Origin: Nonomuraea harbinensis
Lineage (GTDB): Bacteria; Actinomycetota; Actinomycetes; Streptosporangiales; Streptosporangiaceae
NCBI RefSeq assembly: GCF_019396385.1
Contig: NZ_JAHKRN010000004.1
Span: forward strand, 186,001-250,000
Length of the DNA stretch: 64,000 nucleotides
Reading direction: 5' to 3'
The notes beneath the pieces were generated by a model. It saw only the letters and a list, made by a program, of their open reading frames with translations. It searched no databases and was not told the DNA's origin. Of this stretch, positions 40,202 through 50,923 are shown one piece after another. Every line of letters starts with the position of its first letter. The stretch's first letter is position 1. A program made the translations under genes and the position numbers.

Positions 40202-40237
40202 GCCGCTGCCCGAGCCGCTGCCCGAGCCGCTGCACGG
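40202..40237. repeat. 12-bp tandem repeat, three copies
   Basis: GCCGCTGCCCGA at 40202-40213 and 40214-40225, then a 10/12 copy at 40226-40237. It lies just past the PH-domain gene stop (minus strand) in the gap before mscR. Confidence 0.7.
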
Positions 40238-40238
40238 G

Positions 40239-40751
40239 CTACCGGCCGTCGATGTCGCCGTCGGAGGCGTCCTCCAGGAGCCGGAACAGCTCGGTGCGGA
40301 CCTCCTGGATCCGCGGGATGTCGCGCAGCACGATCTCACCCCGCTCGCCGGCGGACTCGACGGTGAGGGTGCCGCAGCCAAGCAGCCGCTCGAAGAGCGT
40401 CTGGTCGGAGCTGACGGTGTTGACCTTCGCCATCGGGATCTCGTCGGTCGACTTGTTGAGCACGCCGGTGCTGATCGAGAACCGGTGGGTGGTGAGGACG
40501 TAACCGGTGTTCTTCCACTGCAGGTACGGGACGAACGACCAGATCGTCATGAGGATCAGCCCGATGACGACGACCGCGATGCGGGCGTAGGAGGCGTACT
40601 CCCAGGTGTCCGGGACGAAGTAGATCGCCGCGCCGGAGGCCGCGGCGATCAGGAGGAGCGCGATGAAGGGGACGACCAGCCGCTTCCAGTGCGGGTTGAA
40701 GGACCGGACGCGGCGCTCACCTTGTGTCAGGTGGTGGTCGGGAATGGTCAT
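40239..40751 (-). CDS. PH-domain (bPH2/DUF304) membrane protein
   Basis: A 170-aa protein. Two hydrophobic segments (about 25-45 and 60-78) precede a bacterial PH-like domain: YVLTTHRFSISTGVLNKSTDEIPMAKVNTVSSDQTLFERLLGCGTLTVESAGERGEIVLRDIP. The pattern from NTGYVLTTHRF on is diagnostic. Function is unknown; such proteins sit in the membrane with a cytoplasmic PH barrel. The longer open frame upstream on this strand is antisense to birA and was not used. Confidence 0.88.
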   Translation of the reverse strand: MTIPDHHLTQGERRVRSFNPHWKRLVVPFIALLLIAAASGAAIYFVPDTWEYASYARIAVVVIGLILMTIWSFVPYLQWKNTGYVLTTHRFSISTGVLNKSTDEIPMAKVNTVSSDQTLFERLLGCGTLTVESAGERGEIVLRDIPRIQEVRTELFRLLEDASDGDIDGR

Positions 40752-40783
40752 GGGCAAATGGTGCCACCTCGGCCGATCGGCGG

Positions 40784-41599
40784 CTACGTCGTGGCCCGAA
40801 CGTGTACGACGTCCCCCGCGCTCAGCGCGTAGGCCCGGTCCTCGGCGCTCACCTGAAGGTGGCCCGACCGGTCGACGCCGGTGGCGCGTCCGGTGAGCAC
40901 GCTGCCGCCGGGCAGCTCCACCCGCACGTCGCGGCCGACGGTGGCGGAGCGGGCCAGGTAGGCGGCGCGCAGCCCGCAGGCGTCGGCGTCGCCGCCCGCC
41001 TCGTCCCACTCGCGGTAGTGGGTCTCGACCTCCCGCAGCACGGCCCGCAGCAGCGGGTCGCGGTCGACGCAGGCGGCCTTCTCCACAGCCAGCGAGGTCG
41101 CGGTGGCGACGGGCAGCTCGTCCTCGCTCAGCAGCACGTTCAGCCCGATGCCGATCACCACCCCGCCCTCGACCCGCTCGGCGAGCACCCCGGCCAGCTT
41201 CCGCTCGCCGATCAGCAGGTCGTTGGGCCACTTCAGGCGCACGTCCACCTCGGCCAGGCGGCGCACCGCGGACGCGGCGGCCACGCCGAACAGCAGCGGC
41301 AGCCACCCGTACGCGGTGACCGGCGCCTCGGGCCTGAGCAGGACCGAGAACGTCAGCCCCGCGTACGCCGGAGCGGTCCAGGGGCGGCCCAGCCTGCCGC
41401 GGCCCGCCACCTGCTCCTCGGCGGCCAGCACCGCGCCCTCGGGCGCGCCGTCCCTGGCGGCCTTGGCGAGGTCGGCGTTGGTGGAGCCGGTGCTGTCGAC
41501 GACCCTGACGCCCGTCCACAGCGAGCCGGGGCGGACCAGGGCGCGGTTGAGCGCCGCCTCGGACAGGGGTGGCCGGTCGAGGTCGTGGTAGCGAGACAT
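40784..41599 (-). CDS. birA: biotin--[acetyl-CoA-carboxylase] ligase
   Basis: A 271-aa class I biotin ligase without the N-terminal HTH of E. coli BirA. It has DSTGSTNADLAKAARDGAPEG, EEQVAGRGRLGRPWTAP (biotinyl-AMP loop), LKWPNDLLIGERKLAGVLAE and GIGLNVLLSEDELP, followed by a C-terminal SH3-like part. It biotinylates acyl-CoA carboxylase alpha subunits; a beta subunit (accD) lies in this window, the alpha subunit does not. It is divergent from the FdhF-like gene, with 81 bp between. Confidence 0.93.
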   Translation of the reverse strand: MSRYHDLDRPPLSEAALNRALVRPGSLWTGVRVVDSTGSTNADLAKAARDGAPEGAVLAAEEQVAGRGRLGRPWTAPAYAGLTFSVLLRPEAPVTAYGWLPLLFGVAAASAVRRLAEVDVRLKWPNDLLIGERKLAGVLAERVEGGVVIGIGLNVLLSEDELPVATATSLAVEKAACVDRDPLLRAVLREVETHYREWDEAGGDADACGLRAAYLARSATVGRDVRVELPGGSVLTGRATGVDRSGHLQVSAEDRAYALSAGDVVHVRATT

Positions 41600-41680
41600 C
41601 CTCCCATCCTGTCGCATCCGCCTGCCGGACTCCGGAAGGGCCGGGCGGAACCACGGATCGGCCAGGAGCAAGATGGACGC

Positions 41681-43885
41681 ATGAGCAAGCGACTGGATCC
41701 GCGCAACTGGGCCTCGTGGCGGCCGTTCGGCCTCGGGCTGCGCAAGCCGAACAACTACCTGGAGCTGATCAAGGCCTTCCGGTCGGTCAAGGGCAACAGG
41801 CGCTACGCGTGGCGGATCCTCACCCGGGGGACGTGCGACGGGTGCGCGCTCGGCACCAAGGGCATGCGCGACTGGACCATGCGGGAGGTCCACCTGTGCA
41901 ACATCAGGCTGCGGCTGCTGCCGCTCAACACGATGCCCGCGCTCGACGTGTCGGTGCTGGCGGACGCCGACCGGCTCGCCGGGAAGAGGAGCGCCGAGCT
42001 GCGCGAGCTGGGGCGGCTGCCGTACCCGATGCTGCGGCGCGCCGGCGAGCCCGGCTTCACCCGCGTGTCGTGGGACGAGGCGCTGCGGGTGGCGGCCGGA
42101 GGGCTGCGCGACGCGCGCTTCGGCGCCTACCTGACCAGCCGCGGCATGCCGAACGAGAACTACTACGCGGCCCAGAAGGCGGTGCGGGCGCTCGGCACCA
42201 ACAACGTCGACAACGCCGCCCGCATCTGCCACTCGCCGTCGACGGTGGCGCTCAAGGACACCATCGGGGCGGCGGCCACGACCTGCTCGTATCAGGACTG
42301 GATCGGCTCCGACCTGATCGTGTTCATCGGGTCGAACCCGTCGAACAACCAGCCGGTGGCGATGAAGTATCTCTACCACGCCAAGAAGGCCGGCACCCGG
42401 ATCGCGATGGTCAACGCCTACCGCGAGCCCGGCATGGAGCGTTACTGGGTGCCGTCCAACGCCGAGTCGGCCCTGTTCGGCACGAAGATCACCGATGAGT
42501 TCTTCGGGGTTCACCAGGGCGGCGACATCGGCTTCCTCAACGGGGTGCTCAAGCACCTGATCGAGAACGACTGGATCGACGAGAAGTTCGTCGCCGGGCA
42601 CACCACCGGCTTCGAGGAGGCCCGCCGGGCCGTGTCGGAGCAGTCGTGGGAGGTGCTGGAGGCGCTGTCGGGGTCGACCAGGGACGAGATGCTGCGCCTG
42701 GCCAGGATGCTGGGCGAGGCCCGCTCGGCCGTGCTGGTGTGGTCGATGGGCATCACCCAGCACACCCACGGCGAGGACAACGTACGCGCGATCGTCAACC
42801 TGGCGCTGGCCAGAGGCTTCGTGGGGCGCGACGGGTGCGGGCTGATGCCGATCCGCGGCCACAGCGGCGTGCAGGGCGGTGCCGAGATGGGGGCGTACGC
42901 GACCGGGCTGCCGGGCGGGCTGCCCGTCACGCCGGAGAACGCGGCGAAGTTCTCCGGGATGTGGGGGTTCGAGGTGCCTTCTTCGCCGGGGCTGACGGCG
43001 ACCGACATGATCGACGCGGCGCACGCGCGGGAGCTGGACGCGCTGGTCTCCTCCGGCGGCAACTTCCTGGAGGTGCTGCCCGACCCCGGCTACTGCCGGG
43101 AGGCGCTGTCCCGGCTCAAGCTGCGGGTGCACATCGACATCGTGCTGTCGTCGCAGATGCTCGTGCCTGCCGAGGGCGACGTGCTGCTGCTGCCCGCGCA
43201 GACGCGCTACGAGATGGCGGGCGGGGTGACCGAGACGTCGACCGAGCGGCGGGTGATCTTCTCGCCGGAGGTGGAGGGGCCGCGGATCGGCGAGGCGTGG
43301 CCGGAGTGGAAGATCTTCACCGAGCTGGCCGCCGCCACACGTCCCGAAATTTCGAGACTCGTGCGGTTCACCGGCACGCCCGCGATCCGCGAGGAGATCG
43401 AGCGCGCGGTGCCCTTCTACGAAGGCATCGCCGGGCTGCGGCGGTTCGGCGACAGCGTCCAGTACGGCGGCCGCCACCTCTGCCCCGGCGGCCGCTTCCC
43501 CACCCCCGACGGGCGGGGCGGGTTCTCGGCGGTCGATCCACCGGCGCTGGAGCGGCCCGACGGCGCGTTCTCGGTCGCCACCCGGCGCGGCAAGCAGTTC
43601 AACAGCATGGTCCACGAGCGCATGGACGGCTTCAACGGCGCGATGCGCGAGGCCGTGCTGATGAGCCCCTACGACGCCGACCGGCTCGGCCTGCCCGACG
43701 GCGCCCCGGTCGAGCTGCGCGCGGGCGAGCGCTCGTACCGGGGCAAGGTGCTGCGCGCCCCGCTCGTGCCCGGCAACCTGCAGGTCCACTGGCCGGAGGG
43801 CAACGTGCTGCTGGACGAGACGCGCCGGTCACCGCAGGCGCGGATCCCCGACTACAACGCCGTCGTCACCGTGCGGGCGCTTTGA
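41681..43885 (+). CDS. FdhF/YdeP-family molybdopterin oxidoreductase
   Basis: A 734-aa protein. Cys52 and Cys55 (TCDGCALG) and Cys73 remain of the usual four-Cys iron-sulfur site. NVDNAARICHSPSTVALKDTIG aligns with the FDH-H motif VDCCARVUHGPS, placing Cys183 where selenocysteine binds molybdenum. YQDWIGSDLIVFIGSNPSNNQP and LMPIRGHSGVQGGAEMGAY are bis-MGD contacts. The C-terminal barrel ends near RIPDYNAVVTV. It may be a formate dehydrogenase-like or YdeP-like enzyme. fdhD follows with 4-nt overlap, supporting a functional Mo enzyme. Confidence 0.88.
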   Translation: MSKRLDPRNWASWRPFGLGLRKPNNYLELIKAFRSVKGNRRYAWRILTRGTCDGCALGTKGMRDWTMREVHLCNIRLRLLPLNTMPALDVSVLADADRLAGKRSAELRELGRLPYPMLRRAGEPGFTRVSWDEALRVAAGGLRDARFGAYLTSRGMPNENYYAAQKAVRALGTNNVDNAARICHSPSTVALKDTIGAAATTCSYQDWIGSDLIVFIGSNPSNNQPVAMKYLYHAKKAGTRIAMVNAYREPGMERYWVPSNAESALFGTKITDEFFGVHQGGDIGFLNGVLKHLIENDWIDEKFVAGHTTGFEEARRAVSEQSWEVLEALSGSTRDEMLRLARMLGEARSAVLVWSMGITQHTHGEDNVRAIVNLALARGFVGRDGCGLMPIRGHSGVQGGAEMGAYATGLPGGLPVTPENAAKFSGMWGFEVPSSPGLTATDMIDAAHARELDALVSSGGNFLEVLPDPGYCREALSRLKLRVHIDIVLSSQMLVPAEGDVLLLPAQTRYEMAGGVTETSTERRVIFSPEVEGPRIGEAWPEWKIFTELAAATRPEISRLVRFTGTPAIREEIERAVPFYEGIAGLRRFGDSVQYGGRHLCPGGRFPTPDGRGGFSAVDPPALERPDGAFSVATRRGKQFNSMVHERMDGFNGAMREAVLMSPYDADRLGLPDGAPVELRAGERSYRGKVLRAPLVPGNLQVHWPEGNVLLDETRRSPQARIPDYNAVVTVRAL

Positions 43886-44721
43886 GCAGGCCCGGCCCCA
43901 CCAGCCGCGCCCGGATCCGCGAGCTGAACGGGCGCACGGCCCGCGAGCGCCGCGACAACCTGGCCACCGAGGAGCCGCTGGAGATCCGGCTCGTCGGGCT
44001 CGGCGGGGCGCGCAAGACGGTGGCGATCACCATGCGCACGCCGGGGCACGACTTCGAGCTGGCCGCCGGGTTCCTGCACGGCGAGGGCCTGGCCGGGCCC
44101 GGGGAGATCGCGTCCATCGCGTACTGCACCGACGAGGACCTGCCGCCGGAGGAGCGCTACAACACCGTCACCGTGCGGCTGCGCGGGCCGATCCCCGACC
44201 TGCCCGCGCTGGAGCGTCACTTCGTGACCTCCAGCGCGTGCGGCGTGTGCGGCTCGGCGAGCCTGGACCGGCTGCACGAGCGGTGCGCCCCGCTCCCGCC
44301 GGGCGGGCCGCCCATCGACCCCGAGGTCCTGTACGGGCTGCCGGACGCGTTGCGCGCGGGCCAGGGCGTGTTCGGCAAGACCGGCGGGCTGCACGCGGCC
44401 GGCCTGTTCACCGCCGACGGCACCCTTCTGGCGGTACGGGAGGACGTCGGCCGGCACAACGCCGTCGACAAGCTCGTCGGCTGGTCGGCCATGAACGACC
44501 GGCTGCCGCTGGCCGGGCACGTGCTCATGGTGAGCGGCCGGGCCGGCTACGAGATCATGCAGAAGGCGCTGGCGGCCGGGGTGCCGGTGGTGTGCGCGGT
44601 GTCGGCGCCCTCGTCGCTGGCGGTCGACCTGGCCGCGGAGTTCGGGCTGACGCTGGTGGGCTTCCTGCGGGGGGAGCGGTGCAACGTCTATGCCGGCCAT
44701 GAGCGGATTCTTATGGAATGA
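43882..44721 (+). CDS. fdhD: FdhD sulfurtransferase
   Basis: A 279-aa protein needed to sulfurate the Mo-bis-MGD cofactor of formate dehydrogenases. Active Cys pair C120-C123 in SSACGVCGSASL; other motifs are LATEEPLEIRLVG, MRTPGHDFELAAGFLHGEG and REDVGRHNAVDKLVGW, ending GFLRGERCNVYAG. TTG 43882 overlaps the oxidoreductase stop (TTGA), so translation is coupled and the enzyme pair is clear. Confidence 0.95.
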   Translation: MSRPGPTSRARIRELNGRTARERRDNLATEEPLEIRLVGLGGARKTVAITMRTPGHDFELAAGFLHGEGLAGPGEIASIAYCTDEDLPPEERYNTVTVRLRGPIPDLPALERHFVTSSACGVCGSASLDRLHERCAPLPPGGPPIDPEVLYGLPDALRAGQGVFGKTGGLHAAGLFTADGTLLAVREDVGRHNAVDKLVGWSAMNDRLPLAGHVLMVSGRAGYEIMQKALAAGVPVVCAVSAPSSLAVDLAAEFGLTLVGFLRGERCNVYAGHERILME

Positions 44722-44770
44722 AGCATTCCGTTCTGCTATAGTTGGGGAACAGAACAAGCCGTTCCGTTCT
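44715..44770 (+). promoter_or_regulatory. promoter with multiple operator-like repeats upstream of the epoxide hydrolase
   Basis: GGAATG-AAG-CATTCC (44715-44729) is a perfect palindrome across the fdhD stop. TTCCGTTCT occurs twice (44726-44734, 44762-44770), and its inverted relative GGAACAGAAC lies between (44746-44755); GAACAGAAC (44747-44755) and GTTCCGTTC (44761-44769) pair at 8 of 9 positions. TATAGT at 44737-44742 is the likely -10. Confidence 0.55.
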
Positions 44771-44787
44771 CTTCCGAGGAGCCTCCC

Positions 44788-45864
44788 GTGATCCGTCCCT
44801 TCCGCATCGAGATCCCCCAGGCCGACCTCGACGACCTGCGGGCCCGCCTGTCCCTGACCCGCTTCGCCGACGAGATCCCCGGCGCCGACCAGGGCGTCCC
44901 GGTCTCGCGGGTCCAGCAGCTGGTCTCGTACTGGCGCGACGGCTTCGACTGGCGGGCCGTCGAGGCCCGCCTCAACGCCCACCCGCAGTTCGTCACCGAG
45001 ATCGACGGGCAGGACATCCACTTCGTCCACGTCCGCTCCGACAACCCGGACGCGCTGCCGCTGATCCTCACCCACGGCTGGCCCGGCAGCTTCGCCGAGT
45101 ATCTCGACGCCGTCGAGCCCCTGTCGCGCCACTTCCACCTGGTCGTCCCGTCGCTGCCCGGCTACGGCTTCTCCGGCCCGACCAGGGAGCTGGGCTGGGA
45201 CAACCTGCGCATCGCCCGCGCCTGGGCCGAGCTGATGTCCCGCCTCGGCTACACCCGCTACGGCGCGGTGGGCAACGACGCCGGCTCGATGATCTCCCCC
45301 GAGATCGGCCGGGTGGACCCCGGCCACTGCGTCGGCGTCCACGTGACCCAGCTCTTCTCCTTCCCGTCGGGCGACCCGGCCGAGTTCGCCGGCCTCTCGG
45401 AGGAGGACCAGCAGGGCCTGGCCGTCCTCGACTGGTTCTGGAAGGAGAAGGGCGCCTTCAACGTCCTGCACTCGCAGCAGCCGCAGACCCTGGCCCACGC
45501 CCTCATGGACTCCCCCTCGGGCCTGGTCGGCTGGCTGGCCCAGCTCTTCGACGAGGACCTGGACGACGACTTCGTGCTGACCCACGCCGCCATCCACTGG
45601 TTCACCGGCACCGCCGCGTCGGCGCTCCGGCTCTACTGGGAGAACGCCCGCGCCGAGCAGCCCAAGGAGCCCACGACGGTGCCGATCGCGCTGGCGATGG
45701 GCGAGGGCGACTTCAAGTCGATCCGGCCGTTCGCGGACCGCGACCACACCCGGATCGTCTCCTGGAAGACGCTGCCGGCCCCGGCCCGCGGCCACTACAC
45801 GGCCCACACCGCCACGGACGCCCTCACCTCGGACGTCCGCGACTTCTTCCTCAGCCTGACCTGA
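44788..45864 (+). CDS. epoxide hydrolase
   Basis: A 358-aa EPHX1-like alpha/beta hydrolase. The N-terminal EHN domain is FRIEIPQADLDDLRARLSLTRFADEIP. The oxyanion motif is THGWPGSF, the nucleophile Asp lies in AVGNDAGSMISPEIGR, and the catalytic His in PARGHYTAHTATD. It opens epoxides to diols. GTG 44788 follows GAGGAG by 6 nt. The promoter carries several repeats and likely responds to a regulator encoded elsewhere. Confidence 0.92.
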   Translation: MIRPFRIEIPQADLDDLRARLSLTRFADEIPGADQGVPVSRVQQLVSYWRDGFDWRAVEARLNAHPQFVTEIDGQDIHFVHVRSDNPDALPLILTHGWPGSFAEYLDAVEPLSRHFHLVVPSLPGYGFSGPTRELGWDNLRIARAWAELMSRLGYTRYGAVGNDAGSMISPEIGRVDPGHCVGVHVTQLFSFPSGDPAEFAGLSEEDQQGLAVLDWFWKEKGAFNVLHSQQPQTLAHALMDSPSGLVGWLAQLFDEDLDDDFVLTHAAIHWFTGTAASALRLYWENARAEQPKEPTTVPIALAMGEGDFKSIRPFADRDHTRIVSWKTLPAPARGHYTAHTATDALTSDVRDFFLSLT

Positions 45865-45873
45865 CCCCCGGGA

Positions 45874-48489
<2,616 letters not shown>

Positions 48490-48557
48490 GCTTCGAAGCG
48501 TATACACCGCTTCCTGGACGCCGCAGAGGGGTCTCACTTATTGGACTAGACCACTGG

Positions 48558-50120
48558 TCAGGCGGGCTTCGAGACGGCGGCCAGCAGCTCGGGCATCCTG
48601 GCGAAGCCGATCCGCGCGCCGAGCCTGCGGCCGAGCACCTCCGCGGCCAGGCCGTAGAAGGGCGCGAGCGCGCACACCCAGAGCAGGCCGAAGAGCATCG
48701 GCACGATGAACGGCAGCGTCAGCAGGGAGATGCCGACCATCGCGCCCATGGACGAGGCGAACGCCTGCCCGCCCTGGCCGGGCGCGGCGCCGGTGAAGGC
48801 GTTGAGCCGCTCGGGGATCGTGTACGGGATGACGACGCTGGTCACGGCGCCGACGCCGAACCCGATGCCGAGCGCGCCCAGGCCCGCGAAGACCGCCCAG
48901 ACGATCGCGCCCGGACTGCCGGTCAGCACCCCGGTGACGACCGCGATCGCCACCAGCATCGGCGCCGCGACCAGCGCGTTGGCCAGGTGGCGGCCCGCCA
49001 GGTCGACGCTGAGACCGCGCTCGGAGCCGATGGCCACGGCGTTCATCCACAGGGAGCGGCCGTCGATGCCGAACGCGTTGCACATCTGCAGCGACACCAT
49101 CAGCCCGCCGACGGCGGTGAGCATGATCGGCACACCGGGCCCGCTGGGGCCGTCACCCCGGCCGAACGAGATCGCCAGCACGGCGGTCACCACCACTGCG
49201 GTGAACCAGACGACGCGGTAGCGGGGCTCGCGCCGGATGTACTTGAGCTCCTTGGTCACCACGGCCGCCAGCGGCCCGTCGGGCACGATCCGGTCGACGA
49301 GACCGCTGTCGCGGCGTACGGTGGCGGCCTCGTTCGACACGTCGGGCGTGACCAGGGCGCGGCTCAGCGCCTTGATCCACAGCCAGGCGGCGGCGACCAC
49401 CACGAGCGCCACGACGGCCAGCTCGGCCACGCCCACCAGGCCGCCGTCGGCGATCGCGTGCGCGGCCATGCCGGAGGGCGTCCAGCGCAGCACGGCGGCG
49501 GTGCCGTGCAGCAGCGACAGCGGGTCGCCCAGGTCGCTGTTGATCAGCAGGTTGGGGAGCTGGAAGAGCAGCACCGCGCCGATCGCGGCCACCGCGAGCA
49601 CGTCGCGCCCGCGCCGGGTGCGCAGCGCGCTGGAGAGCGAGGTGGTCACCAGCCGGGAGGCGACCAGGCAGAGAGCGAACTGCAGCAGCACGGCCGGCAC
49701 GCCGATCAGGATCCCGCCGGCGCCGGAGGCCAGCCCGGCCAGCGCGCCGGCGGTGACGATCAGCGTCGCCGCCGGCCACACGCCGGTGGCCGAGGCGGTG
49801 AACATGCCCACGGCCAGCCGCGCGGTCGGCAGCGGGAACAGCGCCAGCCGCGCCGGGTCGAGCGTGTCGTCCAGGCCGAACGCCAGCAGTGGCACGATCA
49901 TCCAGCTCACCAGGAACAGGGTGAACACCACGATGACGATGTCGGCGGCGATCTCCGGCTGCGCCAGCCGGACCAGGCTCATCAGGAAGAAGCCGAGCGC
50001 GGCCAGGAACGCGGCCATGACGAGGGTGAAGACGAAGCCGAGCTTGCGCGCGAGGTCTCCGCGCAGGTTGCCGGCCAGCAGGCGGAGCTTGAGCTCGGCG
50101 AAGAGGCGGACGGTGGTCAC
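48558..50120 (-). CDS. ABC transporter permease
   Basis: A 520-aa integral membrane protein with about 12 hydrophobic segments, grouped as two similar halves around a cytoplasmic loop (DGPLAAVVTKELKYIRREPRYRVVW). This KELKYIRR-RxR signature is common in two-component drug or peptide exporters of actinobacteria. The GTG overlaps the stop of the ATPase gene (GTGA). The substrate is unknown. Confidence 0.88.
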   Translation of the reverse strand: MTTVRLFAELKLRLLAGNLRGDLARKLGFVFTLVMAAFLAALGFFLMSLVRLAQPEIAADIVIVVFTLFLVSWMIVPLLAFGLDDTLDPARLALFPLPTARLAVGMFTASATGVWPAATLIVTAGALAGLASGAGGILIGVPAVLLQFALCLVASRLVTTSLSSALRTRRGRDVLAVAAIGAVLLFQLPNLLINSDLGDPLSLLHGTAAVLRWTPSGMAAHAIADGGLVGVAELAVVALVVVAAAWLWIKALSRALVTPDVSNEAATVRRDSGLVDRIVPDGPLAAVVTKELKYIRREPRYRVVWFTAVVVTAVLAISFGRGDGPSGPGVPIMLTAVGGLMVSLQMCNAFGIDGRSLWMNAVAIGSERGLSVDLAGRHLANALVAAPMLVAIAVVTGVLTGSPGAIVWAVFAGLGALGIGFGVGAVTSVVIPYTIPERLNAFTGAAPGQGGQAFASSMGAMVGISLLTLPFIVPMLFGLLWVCALAPFYGLAAEVLGRRLGARIGFARMPELLAAVSKPA

Positions 50121-50887
50121 GGCGTGTCCCGCTGCCCGAGCCAGGTCAGCCCGGTGCCGCCGCCGGTCTGCGGGCCGCCGACGAGCTCCAGGAACGCCTG
50201 GTTGAGGCTGCGTCCGTCGCGCACCCGCTCCAGCGGGCCCTGGGCGACGATGTGGCCGCCGTTCATCACCGACACCCAGTCGCACAGCCGCTCGACCAGG
50301 TCCATGACGTGGCTGGAGAAGATCACGGTGGAGCCGGAGGCGGTGAAGGCGCGCAGCACCTCGGTGAGGGTGTTGGCGCTGACCGGGTCGACGCCCTCGA
50401 ACGGCTCGTCGAGGAAGAGCACGGACGGGTTGTGGAGCAGCGCCGCCGCCAGGCCGATCTTCTTGCGCATGCCGGTGGAGTAGTCGACGACGAGCTTGTC
50501 GGCCGCGCCGGCCAGGTCCATCAGCTGCAGCAGGTCGGTGGCGCGCCGCTCGACCTCCGCCTTGGGGATGCCGCGCAGCCTGCCGTTGTAGAGGAGCAGC
50601 TCGCGGCCGGACAGCCGCTCGAACAGGCGCAGCCCCTCGGGCAGCACGCCGATGCGTGCCTTGACCGCGACGGGGTCGCGCCAGACGTGGAAGCCGTCGA
50701 TCTCGGCGTGGCCGCCGTCGGGCCGGAGCAGGCCGGTGATCATACTGAGGGTGGTGGTCTTGCCGGCACCGTTGGGCCCGACCAGACCGGCGAAGCTGCC
50801 CGCCGGCACGACCAGGTCGACGCCCGCGACTGCGATCTGCGGCCCGTATCTTTTGAACAGGCCGCTGGTCCGAACGGCATCCTTCAT
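50117..50887 (-). CDS. ABC transporter ATP-binding protein
   Basis: A 256-aa ATPase. Walker A GPNGAGKT (about 37-44), Q-loop region IGVLPEGLRLFERLSG, signature YSTGMRKKIGLAAAL in place of LSGGQ, Walker B SVLFLDEPFEGVDP and the switch His in VIFSSHVMD. It powers the downstream permease. The degenerate signature STGM is normal in this exporter subgroup. Divergent from accD across 36 bp. Confidence 0.93.
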   Translation of the reverse strand: MKDAVRTSGLFKRYGPQIAVAGVDLVVPAGSFAGLVGPNGAGKTTTLSMITGLLRPDGGHAEIDGFHVWRDPVAVKARIGVLPEGLRLFERLSGRELLLYNGRLRGIPKAEVERRATDLLQLMDLAGAADKLVVDYSTGMRKKIGLAAALLHNPSVLFLDEPFEGVDPVSANTLTEVLRAFTASGSTVIFSSHVMDLVERLCDWVSVMNGGHIVAQGPLERVRDGRSLNQAFLELVGGPQTGGGTGLTWLGQRDTP

Positions 50888-50910
50888 GAAGCCACTCTAT
50901 GAGCAGGGTT

Positions 50911-50916
50911 TACTCT
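50911..50916 (+). promoter_or_regulatory. -10 element of a leaderless accD promoter
   Basis: TACTCT lies 7 nt before the accD ATG and there is no Shine-Dalgarno, which fits leaderless transcription. The -35 is not clear. Confidence 0.4.
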
Positions 50917-50923
50917 TGCGCGC

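Noticed and set aside
40724..41680. Plus-strand extension upstream of the FdhF-like gene
   Set aside because: It is antisense to birA; the family N-terminus begins at MSKRLDP, ATG 41681.
41600..43789. Minus-strand open frame antisense to the FdhF-like gene, continuous with birA
   Set aside because: Composition is typical of antisense high-GC sequence (His/Arg/Gln/Pro-rich); BirA similarity starts only at 41599.
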